Assembly (NCBI RefSeq): GCF_900129885.1
Contig: NZ_FQXE01000019.1
Span: forward strand, 1 to 64,000
Direction of reading: 5' to 3'
Length of the DNA: 64,000 nucleotides
DNA from: Pollutimonas bauzanensis
GTDB taxonomy: Bacteria > Pseudomonadota > Gammaproteobacteria > Burkholderiales > Burkholderiaceae_B
The position numbers and the translations under genes are program-made. Numbering within the stretch: position 1 is the first letter of the stretch; the number at the start of each line of letters is the position of its first letter. Below are positions 19,297 to 29,874 of this stretch, piece after piece. A model generated the notes under the pieces. The model was not told where the DNA came from, searched no databases, and saw only the letters and a list, made by a program, of their open reading frames with translations.

Positions 19297-19746
19297 TTAT
19301 CGATCGGGCCGGGCGGGGCTGGCGGCCTCCTGCCGCAAGCGCTGTTCGAGCACGCTCAGCATCGTGCCCAGCGCCTGCATGTCCCGCGGCGACAAATCGC
19401 CCAGCGCCCTTTCGATGAAGGCCGTGCGCCGCGGCAGGGTCTGTTCGACCACCTTCCTGCCCTGCGCCGTCAGGGCCACATTGGTCAGCCGGTTGTCGCT
19501 CGCGTCGTTGTGGCGTTCGACCCAGCCTTTATTCTCGATGACCTGGATCTGGCGCGTAAGGGCGGCGGGGTCCATGCGCAAGGCGAGCGCAAGCTGCTTC
19601 TGGGAAGCCTCCCCGGACTCATGCAAATGCAGCAATATGCGCCAGCGCGGCATGGACTGGCCGATATTGGCTTCGAAGGCCGACATCAGGGCGCGATAGG
19701 TGCGGCCCAGTTGCTGCATGACCTGCAACTGCGGGTTATCGCTCAT
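19297..19746 (-). CDS. MarR family transcriptional regulator
   Basis: 149-residue winged-helix repressor. Seen: RWRILLHLHESGEASQKQLA and the recognition helix region MDPAALTRQIQVIENKGWVER, then DNRLTNVALTAQGRKVVEQ forming the wing and start of helix 5. The ATG overlaps the stop of the upstream efflux gene (ATGA), so the two are translationally coupled. The usual role is repression of its own operon until a ligand binds. The operator is probably the palindrome at 21365-21379. A 328-residue frame extending upstream in this phase is a shadow of the transporter gene. Confidence 0.9.
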   Translation of the reverse strand: MSDNPQLQVMQQLGRTYRALMSAFEANIGQSMPRWRILLHLHESGEASQKQLALALRMDPAALTRQIQVIENKGWVERHNDASDNRLTNVALTAQGRKVVEQTLPRRTAFIERALGDLSPRDMQALGTMLSVLEQRLRQEAASPARPDR

Positions 19747-21350
19747 GGCTGCTCCCCGCTGCCGGGTCCCACGGTCGCCACCGTGCGCGACAGGCGTATC
19801 ACGGGCACGCGGCAGACCCATGCGAAAGCCAGCACGGCCATCAGCAAGGTCACGATCAGGCCCAGGTGAACGGCCGACACCAGCGCGGCCCTTGCGGTTT
19901 CTATGAAGGCATCGCCCTGCAGGCTCAGGCGCTGCAGGTGCGCCATGAAATCGCTCTGCACCGACTGGCTCACCAGCACTTGCGGATCCTCCAGCAAGGA
20001 AAGCCAGGGCGCGCCCCGGGCTTCGGGCAGCGATAGCCGCACGATACTGACATAGTAATGAGTCACCAGCGTTCCTATGACGGCCATGCCCAGCATGCCG
20101 CCTATCATGCGCACCGACTGCAGCAGCGCCGTGGAAATCCCCAGCAAGGCGCGGCCGGCGCTTTCCTGGGCGAATACCGTCAGATTGGGCATGACGAAGC
20201 CCAGGCCGGTGCCCGCCATCATCATGTATATGACCACCATCCAGCGTGATGTCGCCTTGCCGGAGAAAACCAGGCCCAGGCAAGCCAGCACCATAAGCCC
20301 GAAGCCCAGGTAAAGAATGTGATTGGGTGTATTCAGGCGCACCACGATGCGGCTGTTGGCGACGCTGCCTACGGTGATGAAGACCACCAGCGGGGTGATC
20401 AGCAAGCCCACTTCCTGGGGCGTCAGGCCAAAGCCGCCCTGCAGCAGCAAGGGCAGGTAGAACAGTAGGACGAACATGATGAAGCCGGTGAAGAGCGACA
20501 GGCAGAACAGGGCCGCCAGGCTTTTATTGCGGAACATTTCCAGCGGCAGCAAGGGTTCGGGGCAGCGCTTTTCCCAGAAGACCAGGGCGAAGAAGGCGGC
20601 CACCGCCAGCGCGCCCAGCAGCACCATGTAGAAGCTGGCGCCATGCACCGGCAGTAATTCCACGAAGACCTGCAGGCTGCCCAGCCCCAATGCGATGAGT
20701 ACGGCGCCCTGCCAGTGGAGCCGGATCTTGCCGCGCTGGATTTGCCGTATATGGGGCAGGAAGCGCCAGACAAAATACAGGCTGATCGCGCCTATGGGCA
20801 GGTTGACATAGAAAACCGAGCGCCATCCCGCGTACTGGGTGAGGAATCCTCCCAGCGAGGGGCCAAAAGCATTGGCGATGCCGAAGGCCGCGGTCATCAG
20901 CACCTGCCAGCGCAGACGCACATGGGTGTCGGTGAACAAGTCCGGAACGCAGGCAAAGGCGGTGCCGACCAGCATGCCCCCGCCTATGCCCTGCAGCGCG
21001 CGCGCCAGGACCAGTTGCAGCATGGTGTCGGCCATGCCGCACAGGGCGGAGGCAAGGGTGAACACGACGATGGAGGCGACAACGAAAGGCTTGCGGCCGT
21101 AATAGTCGCCCAGACGGCCGAATATCGGGATGGTGATGACGGAGGTGAGCAGGTAGGAAGTGGCCACCCAGGCGTAGAGCTCGAACCCGTTGAGTTCGGC
21201 GACGATGGTGGGAAGAGCCGTTCCGACCACGGTCTGGTCGACGGCGACCAGCATGGTGACGAAGCATAATCCCAGCATGGCGAGCAGCGACTGCCGCACC
21301 GACAGGATGCGGCCGGTGCCCGAGGGTTGCGGAGTGGGCTGCGGAGACAT
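19743..21350 (-). CDS. MFS multidrug efflux transporter, EmrB/QacA (DHA2) family
   Basis: Inner-membrane drug:proton antiporter of 535 residues with about 14 hydrophobic segments. Seen: DQTVVGTALPTIVAEL in helix 1, the motif-A sequence GRLGDYYGRKPFV, ALQGIGGG and GPSLGGFLTQYAGWRSVFYVNLP, all typical of DHA2 exporters. The ATG at 21350 follows AAAGG by five bases; an earlier in-frame start at 21476 would run through the operator and is rejected. No EmrA-type membrane-fusion gene accompanies it. It forms an operon with the overlapping marR gene. Confidence 0.9.
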   Translation of the reverse strand: MSPQPTPQPSGTGRILSVRQSLLAMLGLCFVTMLVAVDQTVVGTALPTIVAELNGFELYAWVATSYLLTSVITIPIFGRLGDYYGRKPFVVASIVVFTLASALCGMADTMLQLVLARALQGIGGGMLVGTAFACVPDLFTDTHVRLRWQVLMTAAFGIANAFGPSLGGFLTQYAGWRSVFYVNLPIGAISLYFVWRFLPHIRQIQRGKIRLHWQGAVLIALGLGSLQVFVELLPVHGASFYMVLLGALAVAAFFALVFWEKRCPEPLLPLEMFRNKSLAALFCLSLFTGFIMFVLLFYLPLLLQGGFGLTPQEVGLLITPLVVFITVGSVANSRIVVRLNTPNHILYLGFGLMVLACLGLVFSGKATSRWMVVIYMMMAGTGLGFVMPNLTVFAQESAGRALLGISTALLQSVRMIGGMLGMAVIGTLVTHYYVSIVRLSLPEARGAPWLSLLEDPQVLVSQSVQSDFMAHLQRLSLQGDAFIETARAALVSAVHLGLIVTLLMAVLAFAWVCRVPVIRLSRTVATVGPGSGEQP

Positions 21351-21364
21351 TAAAACCTTTGATC

Positions 21365-21385
21365 TATCAATGATTGATAAGTCAA
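21365..21385 (-). promoter_or_regulatory. Probable MarR operator and promoter of the efflux operon
   Basis: tatcaat-g-attgata (21365-21379) is a perfect palindrome with 7-bp arms, 15 bases before the transporter start codon. On the minus strand a TTGACT hexamer (21385-21380) abuts it. Size, symmetry and position fit a MarR-type operator. Binding by the adjacent regulator is inference. Confidence 0.65.
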
Positions 21386-21488
21386 TAATTTTAACGGAGG
21401 AATCGGCGAAAGCGCAAGCGGCGGCCATGCCGGGAATTTGCGGCACGCGGCGAAGCCGCCGCGTGCTCGGCCGCAAGCGGCCGTGCGC

Positions 21489-23207
<1,719 letters not shown>

Positions 23208-23265
23208 TTATAGCAGTCGCCCCGCCCCCGCCCGCCAGTCCTGGACGGCGATACCGATGTTTTGT

Positions 23266-25083
23266 TCAGATTTGCGCTGTGCGCTCCAGCAGCCATTCGC
23301 GGGCCGGGCCGTCGACCAGGGGCAGCAGGCGGCGGCGCACCTCGCCGTGGTAGTCGTTCAGCCACGCGCGCTCGGCTTCGGCCAGCAGCCCAGGCTCGAT
23401 GCAGCGGGTATCGATCGGGCACAAGGTCAGCGTTTCGAACTTCAGGAACTCGCCGAATTCGGTCTCGGCCGCGGGAACGGCAAGCACCAGGTTCTCTATG
23501 CGTATGCCCCACGAGCCCGGGCGATACAGCCCCGGCTCGTTCGAGGTGATCATGCCCGGCTGCATGGCCATGTCCGCGTTGACATTGGCCCGGTAGGCTA
23601 TCGACTGCGGACCTTCATGCACATTCAGGAAATAGCCCACCCCGTGGCCGGTGCCATGGCCGTAGTCGGCGCCGGTCTGCCAGATGGGCATGCGCGCTAT
23701 CGTATCCAGCAGCGGCGACAGCGTGCCGCGCGGGAATACCGCCAGCGACAAGGCTATCATTCCCTTGAGCACCGCCGTGTAGTCGCGTTTCTGCGCGGTG
23801 CTGGCCTGCCCTACCGGCACGACGCGCGTGATGTCGGTCGTTCCGCCCAGATACTGGCCGCCCGAGTCTATCAGCAGCAGGCCGTCGCCCTCGATCACGG
23901 CGTGCGAGGCTTCGGTGGCGTGGTAATGCGGCATCGCGCCATTGGCGTTGAAGGCGGCGATGGTGCCGAAGCTGGGCGTCACGAAATTGGGGCGGCGGCT
24001 GCGCGCCTCGGTGATTTTTTCGTCTATGGTGAGCTCGGTGATGCGCTGCGCGCCCTGCGCCGCTTCGAACCACGCGAAGAATTCGCACAATGCCGCGCCG
24101 TCCTGTTCCATGCTGCGGCGCACGTGATCCGCTTCGGCGGCGTTCTTGCGCGACTTGAACAGTTGCGAGGGATTGAGCGCTTCCACCTTGCCGACGTAAG
24201 CCGCTGCCGCCAGGACACCCACAGTGCTGCGGGCCGGATCGAACAGCAGGGTTTCCTTTTCACCGAGGCTGGCCAGGGCGCCGGCGGCGCCATCGTAGGG
24301 TTCGATGCCGACGCCGTCCTGGCGCAGGATATCGGCCAGGCCGGCGTCGATTTTCCCCGGCGCGACGAACAGGCGCGCGCTATCCTTGCCTATCAGCGCG
24401 TGCGCCAGGAAAACCGGATTGTAGGAAACATCATTGCCGCGCAAATTGAACAGCCAGGCGATGTCGTCGAGCGACGATATCCAGTGCCAGTCGGCCTTGC
24501 GTTCGGCCATTGCGGCCCGCAGGGCCGCCAGGTTGGCGGCGCGCGAGCGGCAGGCAAAAGGCGGCAGGTGCTCGTACACCGTGCCTCGCGGCAGGCCGGG
24601 ACGCTCCGGCCAGATGCCGTCGAGCAGATCGAGGTCGCACGCCAGCCTGATGCCCTGGTCCGCGAAAGCCGCCAGCCATTGCCGCTGCGCCTGGACGGCC
24701 AGCACCTGGCCGTCCAGGCCCACGCGCGCGCCGCGCGGCAGCGTGGCGGCCAGCCATTGCGCCGGGCCGGGCACGTCGGCGGCGCCCGCGCGCATGGTCT
24801 GTATGCCCGTGCCCGCCAGGTCGTGGTCGGCCTGCTCCCAGTAGCGGCTATCCGTCCACAGCCCCGCGAAGCCGGCCGTCACCACCAGGGTGCCCGCCGA
24901 CCCGTCGAAACCGCTAAGCCATTGCCTGCCCTGCCAGTGTTCCGGCAGATATTCGGACAGATGGGGATCGGCCGACAGCACCACCCAGGCGTCCACCTTG
25001 CGCGCCAGCATGGCGGCCTGCAGGGCCTGGATGCGTTCGGCATGGACGCGGGAGCGATGTTCAGCGCTGACTGGGAGATTCAC
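23266..25083 (-). CDS. Aminopeptidase P family protein (Xaa-Pro aminopeptidase)
   Basis: Metallopeptidase of 605 residues predicted to cleave an N-terminal residue from peptides with proline second. Two creatinase-like N-terminal domains (to about residue 310) precede the pita-bread catalytic domain with the metal-ligand blocks LIDSGGQYLGGTTDITR, GHGTGHGVGYFLNVHEGP and ITSNEPGLY, then a C-terminal extension, as in the long eukaryotic-like form. The start is a GTG preceded by AAAGGA; the window shows no better ATG upstream. Cytoplasmic, no signal peptide. It ends 47 bp before the scoB stop. Confidence 0.9.
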   Translation of the reverse strand: MNLPVSAEHRSRVHAERIQALQAAMLARKVDAWVVLSADPHLSEYLPEHWQGRQWLSGFDGSAGTLVVTAGFAGLWTDSRYWEQADHDLAGTGIQTMRAGAADVPGPAQWLAATLPRGARVGLDGQVLAVQAQRQWLAAFADQGIRLACDLDLLDGIWPERPGLPRGTVYEHLPPFACRSRAANLAALRAAMAERKADWHWISSLDDIAWLFNLRGNDVSYNPVFLAHALIGKDSARLFVAPGKIDAGLADILRQDGVGIEPYDGAAGALASLGEKETLLFDPARSTVGVLAAAAYVGKVEALNPSQLFKSRKNAAEADHVRRSMEQDGAALCEFFAWFEAAQGAQRITELTIDEKITEARSRRPNFVTPSFGTIAAFNANGAMPHYHATEASHAVIEGDGLLLIDSGGQYLGGTTDITRVVPVGQASTAQKRDYTAVLKGMIALSLAVFPRGTLSPLLDTIARMPIWQTGADYGHGTGHGVGYFLNVHEGPQSIAYRANVNADMAMQPGMITSNEPGLYRPGSWGIRIENLVLAVPAAETEFGEFLKFETLTLCPIDTRCIEPGLLAEAERAWLNDYHGEVRRRLLPLVDGPAREWLLERTAQI

Positions 25084-25130
25084 GATATTCCTTTAATCGG
25101 GGCGGCGCAGCGGGCGCGCCCCTGGACAAA

Positions 25131-25784
25131 CTACGCGACGGCCGTGACGTCGAGCTTGGCGCCGGTCTTGGACTGGATTTCCTCGGCCGTCACGCCCGGC
25201 GCCAGTTCGATCAGCTTGAGGCCGTCATCGCCGACTTCCATGACGCCCAGATCGGTGATGATCAGGTCCACCACGCCCACCCCGGTCAAGGGCAAGGTGC
25301 ACTCGGGCAATAGCTTGATGTCCTGCGTGCCGTCTTTTTTGCGGGCCACATGCTCCATCAGCACCACGACCCTGCCGACGCCGGCGACCAGGTCCATGGC
25401 GCCGCCCATGCCCTTGATCATCTTGCCGGGTATCATCCAGTTGGCGAGGTCGCCTTTCTCGGAAACCTGCATGGCCCCCAGGATGGCCAGGTTGATCTTG
25501 CCGCCGCGTATCATGGCGAACGAATCCGCCGACGCGAAGATGGACGAACCGGGCAAGGTGGTGATGGTCTGCTTGCCGGCGTTGATCAGGTCCGGATCGA
25601 TTTCATCATCGGTGGGGAATGGGCCTATGCCCAGCAGTCCATTTTCGGATTGCAGCCAGACTTCGATCCCTTGGGGCACATGATTGGCCACCATGGTGGG
25701 CAAGCCTATGCCGAGGTTCACGTAGTAGCCGTCTTGCAGTTCACGAGCGGCGCGCGCCGCCATTTCATCACGGTTCCAGGCCAT
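25131..25784 (-). CDS. scoB: 3-oxoacid CoA-transferase subunit B
   Basis: Beta subunit of a family I CoA transferase moving CoA between succinyl-CoA and a 3-oxoacid such as acetoacetate. The 217 residues contain the catalytic Glu (about residue 47) in [11 protein letters not shown] and the glycine-rich [13 protein letters not shown]. Two ATG codons two codons apart are possible. The first (25790) overlaps the scoA stop as ATGA; the second (25784), used here, has AAGGAG at proper distance. It forms an operon with scoA. Oxoadipate CoA-transferase is an alternative substrate class. Confidence 0.9.
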   Translation of the reverse strand: MAWNRDEMAARAARELQDGYYVNLGIGLPTMVANHVPQGIEVWLQSENGLLGIGPFPTDDEIDPDLINAGKQTITTLPGSSIFASADSFAMIRGGKINLAILGAMQVSEKGDLANWMIPGKMIKGMGGAMDLVAGVGRVVVLMEHVARKKDGTQDIKLLPECTLPLTGVGVVDLIITDLGVMEVGDDGLKLIELAPGVTAEEIQSKTGAKLDVTAVA

Positions 25785-25786
25785 GG

Positions 25787-26494
25787 TCATGCTCCTTGGG
25801 CATTGCGCACGGTGCGCTGTTCAATACGTTTCTCGGGGTGGGCGTTGAGCACGATGCGGTGCACATATATGCCCGGAAGATGGACCTGGTCCGGATCGAA
25901 GGCGCCGACATCGACGATTTCCTCGACCTCGACTATCGTCACTTTGCCGGCCATGGCGACATTGGGATTGAAATTGCGCGCCGTCTTGCGGAACACCAGG
26001 TTGCCGCTGCGGTCGGCCTTGTAGGCCTTGACCAGCGACACATCGGGAACCAGCGAGCGCTCCATGACGTATTCTTCGCCGTCGAACTCGCGGATTTCCT
26101 TGCCGTCGGCCACGATGGTGCCCACGCCGGTGCGGGTGAAAAAGGCCGGAATGCCGGCGCCGCCGGCGCGCAGTTTTTCCGCCAGCGTGCCCTGCGGCGT
26201 GAATTCGAGCTCGAGTTCGCCCGCCAGGTATTGGCGCTCGAATTCCTTGTTTTCGCCGACATACGACGCGATCATCTTCCTGATCTGGCGCGTGCTCAGC
26301 AACTGGCCCAGGCCGAAGCCGTCGACGCCGGCGTTGTTGCTGATGCATGTCAGGTTCTGCACGCCGGAATCGCGCAATGCCGCAATCAAGGCCTCGGGAA
26401 TGCCGCAAAGACCGAAGCCCCCGACGGCTATGGTCTGATCGTCGGCGACGACGCCTTTAAGTGCTTCTGCGGCACTTGCATAGACTTTATCCAT
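25787..26494 (-). CDS. scoA: 3-oxoacid CoA-transferase subunit A
   Basis: Alpha subunit partnering scoB. The 235 residues include the CoA-binding [13 protein letters not shown] near 25-37, [13 protein letters not shown] and the TFTRTG-like FFTRTGVGT segment. The ATG at 26494 is preceded by AGGA; an in-frame GTG one codon earlier is also possible. It is first of the scoA-scoB pair and about 70 bp downstream of the thioesterase gene, which reads the same way. The grouping suggests ketone-body or short acyl-CoA catabolism. Confidence 0.9.
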   Translation of the reverse strand: MDKVYASAAEALKGVVADDQTIAVGGFGLCGIPEALIAALRDSGVQNLTCISNNAGVDGFGLGQLLSTRQIRKMIASYVGENKEFERQYLAGELELEFTPQGTLAEKLRAGGAGIPAFFTRTGVGTIVADGKEIREFDGEEYVMERSLVPDVSLVKAYKADRSGNLVFRKTARNFNPNVAMAGKVTIVEVEEIVDVGAFDPDQVHLPGIYVHRIVLNAHPEKRIEQRTVRNAQGA

Positions 26495-26560
26495 CACTCC
26501 ATCCTCATTTCAAAACTTCAATCAAAAAAAATCGATAATGCGCGCCGGCCCGCCATGCCG

Positions 26561-27001
26561 TCAGACAGCCAGCACCCGCGCGAACTTGGCCAGTTCGCCG
26601 GGCGTCCAGGGCGAAGACTTGCCCGTGCGGGAATCCGCGCCGACGATCACGTATTTGCCTGTCGCGTAGGGTACCCCCGGCTCGTCCTCACGCTCGATCA
26701 GCGTATCCATGGCCATGCTGGACCGCCCGATGCGCGCCAGCACCTGGGTGACCACCACCGTCGCCGGATAGGTCAGCGGCTTGAGGAAATCGCAGGACGC
26801 ATGCGCCAGGATGCCCACCCGGGTCGCAGGCAGGCTGATGCCCGCCGAATGGAACAGCTGAACGCGGGCTTCTTCAAAATAGCGGAAATACACGGCATTG
26901 TTGACATGGTTCTGCGCGTCCTGGTCGCCCCAGCGCACCGGGATGGCGCAACGAAACGCGGCGCCGACGGGGGGGACGCAAGGCGGGTCGGAAAGCTGCA
27001 T
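26561..27001 (-). CDS. Hotdog-fold acyl-CoA thioesterase (4HBT family)
   Basis: 146-residue single-domain hotdog protein predicted to hydrolyse an acyl-CoA or aryl-CoA ester. The active-site motif VRWGDQDAQNHVNNAVYFRYFEEAR (first 20 residues from about 22) has the Asp expected as catalytic base. Length is typical. The true substrate cannot be read from sequence. The gene is divergent from the ETF-ubiquinone oxidoreductase gene across a 225-bp intergenic region and lies just upstream of scoAB. Confidence 0.85.
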   Translation of the reverse strand: MQLSDPPCVPPVGAAFRCAIPVRWGDQDAQNHVNNAVYFRYFEEARVQLFHSAGISLPATRVGILAHASCDFLKPLTYPATVVVTQVLARIGRSSMAMDTLIEREDEPGVPYATGKYVIVGADSRTGKSSPWTPGELAKFARVLAV

Positions 27002-27226
27002 AAGGAAAATGCCTTTTTCGCTAAAATCGAATGAACAAGTATAACGGCAAGCAAGGCCCTGTAGAACCGCCGCCGCGCGCCCGGTTCGGCGCCGGCCACA
27101 CGGGCGACGCCGCCGCGAGAGGCCTTGTCCGGGCCTTGCTCCAGACTACAATACAATTAAGTCATAAAACGAAACACTGGTCCCACGGGCCACCGCCACA
27201 CCAGACTTACGGGAGATCCTTACAAA

Positions 27227-28873
27227 ATGGCTGAACGCGAATCAATGGAATACGATGTGGTCGTGGTCGGCGCGGGGCCGGCCGGCCTGGCGGCCGCCAT
27301 ACGGCTGAAGCAACTGGCGGCCGAGCGCGACCACGAAATCAGCGTTTGCGTGCTTGAAAAGGGCGCGGAAGTCGGCGCCCATATCCTGTCCGGCGCGGTG
27401 ATGGACCCGCGCGCCCTGAATGAACTGATTCCCGACTGGAAAGAAAAAGGCGCGCCGCTGGACACCGCCGTAAGCGAAGACAAATTCCTGTTCCTGAGCG
27501 AAAAAGGTTCGCGCTCGACCCCGAAATGGCTGCTGCCCGAATGCTTCCACAACCATGGCAGCTATATCGTGCGCCTGGGCAATGTGGTGCGCTGGATGGG
27601 CGAGCAGGCCGAAGGCCTGGGGGTGGACCTCTTCCCCGGCTTCGCCGCCACCGAGATCCTCTACACCGAAACCGGCGCCGTCAAAGGCGTGGCGACGGGC
27701 GACATGGGCGTCGCGCGCGACGGCTCGCACACCGCGCATTACCAGCCCGGCATGGAACTGCACGCCCGCTACACGGTTTTCGCCGAAGGCTCGCGCGGCC
27801 AATTGGGGCGCGAACTGATAGCCCGCTACAAGCTGGACGCCGGCCGCGACCCGCAAAGCTACGGCATAGGCATCAAGGAAATGTGGGAGGTCGATCCTTC
27901 CCAGTCGCAGCCCGGGCTGGTCATGCACACGGCGGGCTGGCCGCTGGACTCGGACACCTACGGCGGGTCCTTCCTGTACCACCTGGCCGACAATATCGTG
28001 GTGGTCGGGCTGGTGGTCGGGCTGGACTATGCCAATCCATGGCTCTCGCCCTTCGAAGAATTCCAGCGCTACAAGACGCATCCGGCGATACGCCCCACCT
28101 TCGAAGGCGCCAAGCGCATCGCCTATGGGGCGCGCTCGCTGACGGCCGGCGGGCTGCTGTCCCTGCCCAAGCTGTGCTTTCCCGGCGGCGTCATGGTCGG
28201 CTGTGAAGCCGGCGTGCTCAATGCCTCGCGCATCAAGGGCAGCCATTCGGCCATCAAGACCGGCGCCCTGGCCGCCGAAGCGGCGTTCGACGCCATCGTG
28301 GCCGATCGCCGCCACGACGAACTGGTGGCCTACCCCGCGGCATTCGAAAGCTCCTGGCTGCACGCCGAACTCAACAAGTCGCGCAATTTCAAGCAATGGT
28401 TCAAGAAGGGCCGTACCGTCGCCACCTTGATGACAGGCATAGAGCAATGGCTGCTGAAAGGCAAAATGCCCTGGACGCTGCACCACAGCAAGCCGGACCA
28501 CGCCTGTCTGCAGCCCGCGGCGGAATGCGCGCGGATCGATTACCCCAAGCCCGACGGCAAGCTGACCTTCGATCGCCTCAGCTCGGTATTCATCTCGAAT
28601 ACCAACCACGAGGAAAACGAACCCGTGCACCTGACGCTCAAGGACCCCTCGATTCCGGTGTCGGTCAACCTGGCCAAGTATGGCGGCCCGGAAGCGCGCT
28701 ATTGCCCGGCGGGCGTCTATGAGTTCGTCAAGACGGACAAAGGCGAAGACCGCCTGCAGATCAATGCGCAGAACTGTGTGCACTGCAAGACCTGCGATAT
28801 CAAGGATCCCCTGCAGAACATTGTGTGGGTGGCGCCTCAAGGCGGCGAAGGGCCGGTCTACAACGGGATGTAA
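27227..28873 (+). CDS. etfD: Electron transfer flavoprotein-ubiquinone oxidoreductase
   Basis: Membrane-associated iron-sulfur flavoprotein that passes electrons from ETF (and so from acyl-CoA dehydrogenases) to ubiquinone. The 548 residues show the FAD-binding VVGAGPAGLAAAIRL at about 11-25, the LFPGFAATEILY and ADNIVVVGLVVGLDYANP blocks of the family, and a C-terminal ferredoxin-like cluster site with CPAGVYE and NCVHCKTCDIKDP. GGGAG precedes the ATG. Its stop lies 3 bases before the end of the convergent DMT transporter gene. etfAB are not in the window. Confidence 0.96.
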   Translation: MAERESMEYDVVVVGAGPAGLAAAIRLKQLAAERDHEISVCVLEKGAEVGAHILSGAVMDPRALNELIPDWKEKGAPLDTAVSEDKFLFLSEKGSRSTPKWLLPECFHNHGSYIVRLGNVVRWMGEQAEGLGVDLFPGFAATEILYTETGAVKGVATGDMGVARDGSHTAHYQPGMELHARYTVFAEGSRGQLGRELIARYKLDAGRDPQSYGIGIKEMWEVDPSQSQPGLVMHTAGWPLDSDTYGGSFLYHLADNIVVVGLVVGLDYANPWLSPFEEFQRYKTHPAIRPTFEGAKRIAYGARSLTAGGLLSLPKLCFPGGVMVGCEAGVLNASRIKGSHSAIKTGALAAEAAFDAIVADRRHDELVAYPAAFESSWLHAELNKSRNFKQWFKKGRTVATLMTGIEQWLLKGKMPWTLHHSKPDHACLQPAAECARIDYPKPDGKLTFDRLSSVFISNTNHEENEPVHLTLKDPSIPVSVNLAKYGGPEARYCPAGVYEFVKTDKGEDRLQINAQNCVHCKTCDIKDPLQNIVWVAPQGGEGPVYNGM

Positions 28874-28876
28874 AGG

Positions 28877-29782
28877 TCAGGCGCCGGAAGCGCGGCGCCG
28901 GCTCTTGGCGCCGCGGGACGGCAGGTTGATGACCACCAGGCCGGCCATGATCAGCGCGATGCCCGCCAGCTCCAGCGGCGTGGGCCGTTCCGCCAGCAGC
29001 AGCCAGGCCAGGATGATGGTAAGCACCGGCACCCCCAGGCTGGACATGCCCGCTATCGTGGCGCTGACGCGCCGCACCACGGACAGCCACAGCCACCAGC
29101 CCAGCGCCGACGCCAATATGGCCATATACGCCATCCCCCAGAACAGGTCCGGCTGCCAGTCTATGGCGCGCTGCGGCAACAGCAAGGCCACAGGCAGGGT
29201 CAGCACCGCGCCCAGGAACATCTGCCACGTCGTCAGGTTGAGCACCTCGACCCTATGGCGCTGGAACATTTTCTTGGTCAGCACCACGCCCAGCCCCCAG
29301 CTCGCGCCGCCTCCCAGGGCCAGCAAAGATCCCCACAGGCTGCCCATGCCTTGCCATGGCGCGATCACCGCGGCCAGGCCCAGCGCGGCAAGCACGAGCG
29401 CCGCCGCGTGGCGGCGCGCCGGGCGCTCGCCCAGCAGCAGCCAGGCGAACAGCACCACCCAGAACGGCATGGTATAGGCCAGCATCACCACGTGCCCCGC
29501 CCCTCCGCTCACCAGCGCCAGCTGACACAGGCACTGGAAGGCCGTGGTCTGGAAAACGGCAATGCCCACCGTCAGCCAGAACGGCGGGAATTTCAGCGAC
29601 CGGCGCGTCGCGAGCAGCAGGAAAAACAGCACCATGAAGGCCAGGCCATAGCGGGCCATCACCAGGTCGAAGGGCCCGATGAAATTCGACAGATGCTTCA
29701 TGACGATCCAGCTGAACCCCCACAACGCCACGGTAACGCTCATCAGGAACAGGGCGCGGCGATCCGTCTGGTCTGCTTTCAA
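28877..29782 (-). CDS. DMT superfamily (EamA) transporter
   Basis: Ten-helix inner-membrane carrier with two EamA repeats; 301 residues from a TTG start. The TTG at 29782 has GGAG six bases upstream; GTG 29794 and TTG 29845 are in frame but lack a site, and 29845 lies across the acs terminator. Seen: ALWGFSWIVMKHL in helix 1 and the second repeat beginning GSLLALGGGASWGLGVVLTKKMF. Function as metabolite or drug exporter is unknown. It is downstream of acs on the same strand but after a terminator. Confidence 0.85.
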   Translation of the reverse strand: MKADQTDRRALFLMSVTVALWGFSWIVMKHLSNFIGPFDLVMARYGLAFMVLFFLLLATRRSLKFPPFWLTVGIAVFQTTAFQCLCQLALVSGGAGHVVMLAYTMPFWVVLFAWLLLGERPARRHAAALVLAALGLAAVIAPWQGMGSLWGSLLALGGGASWGLGVVLTKKMFQRHRVEVLNLTTWQMFLGAVLTLPVALLLPQRAIDWQPDLFWGMAYMAILASALGWWLWLSVVRRVSATIAGMSSLGVPVLTIILAWLLLAERPTPLELAGIALIMAGLVVINLPSRGAKSRRRASGA

Positions 29783-29810
29783 GAAACGCTCCACTAGAGG
29801 AAAATGTATA

Positions 29811-29834
29811 AAAAAATCAGGCCGGAGCCTGATT
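29811..29834 (-). terminator. Intrinsic terminator of acs
   Basis: On the minus strand aatcaggc (29834-29827) pairs with gcctgatt (29822-29815) around TCCG, followed by six T residues. It lies 41 bp after the acs stop. Confidence 0.9.
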
Positions 29835-29874
29835 GGGTGCTTCAATGGAAGCCCGCCGCCACGATACTACGGAT

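Noticed and set aside
19297-20283. 328-codon frame suggesting a fused MarR protein
   Set aside because: Its first half is the transporter gene read in another frame; the MarR protein starts at 19746 in an ATGA overlap.
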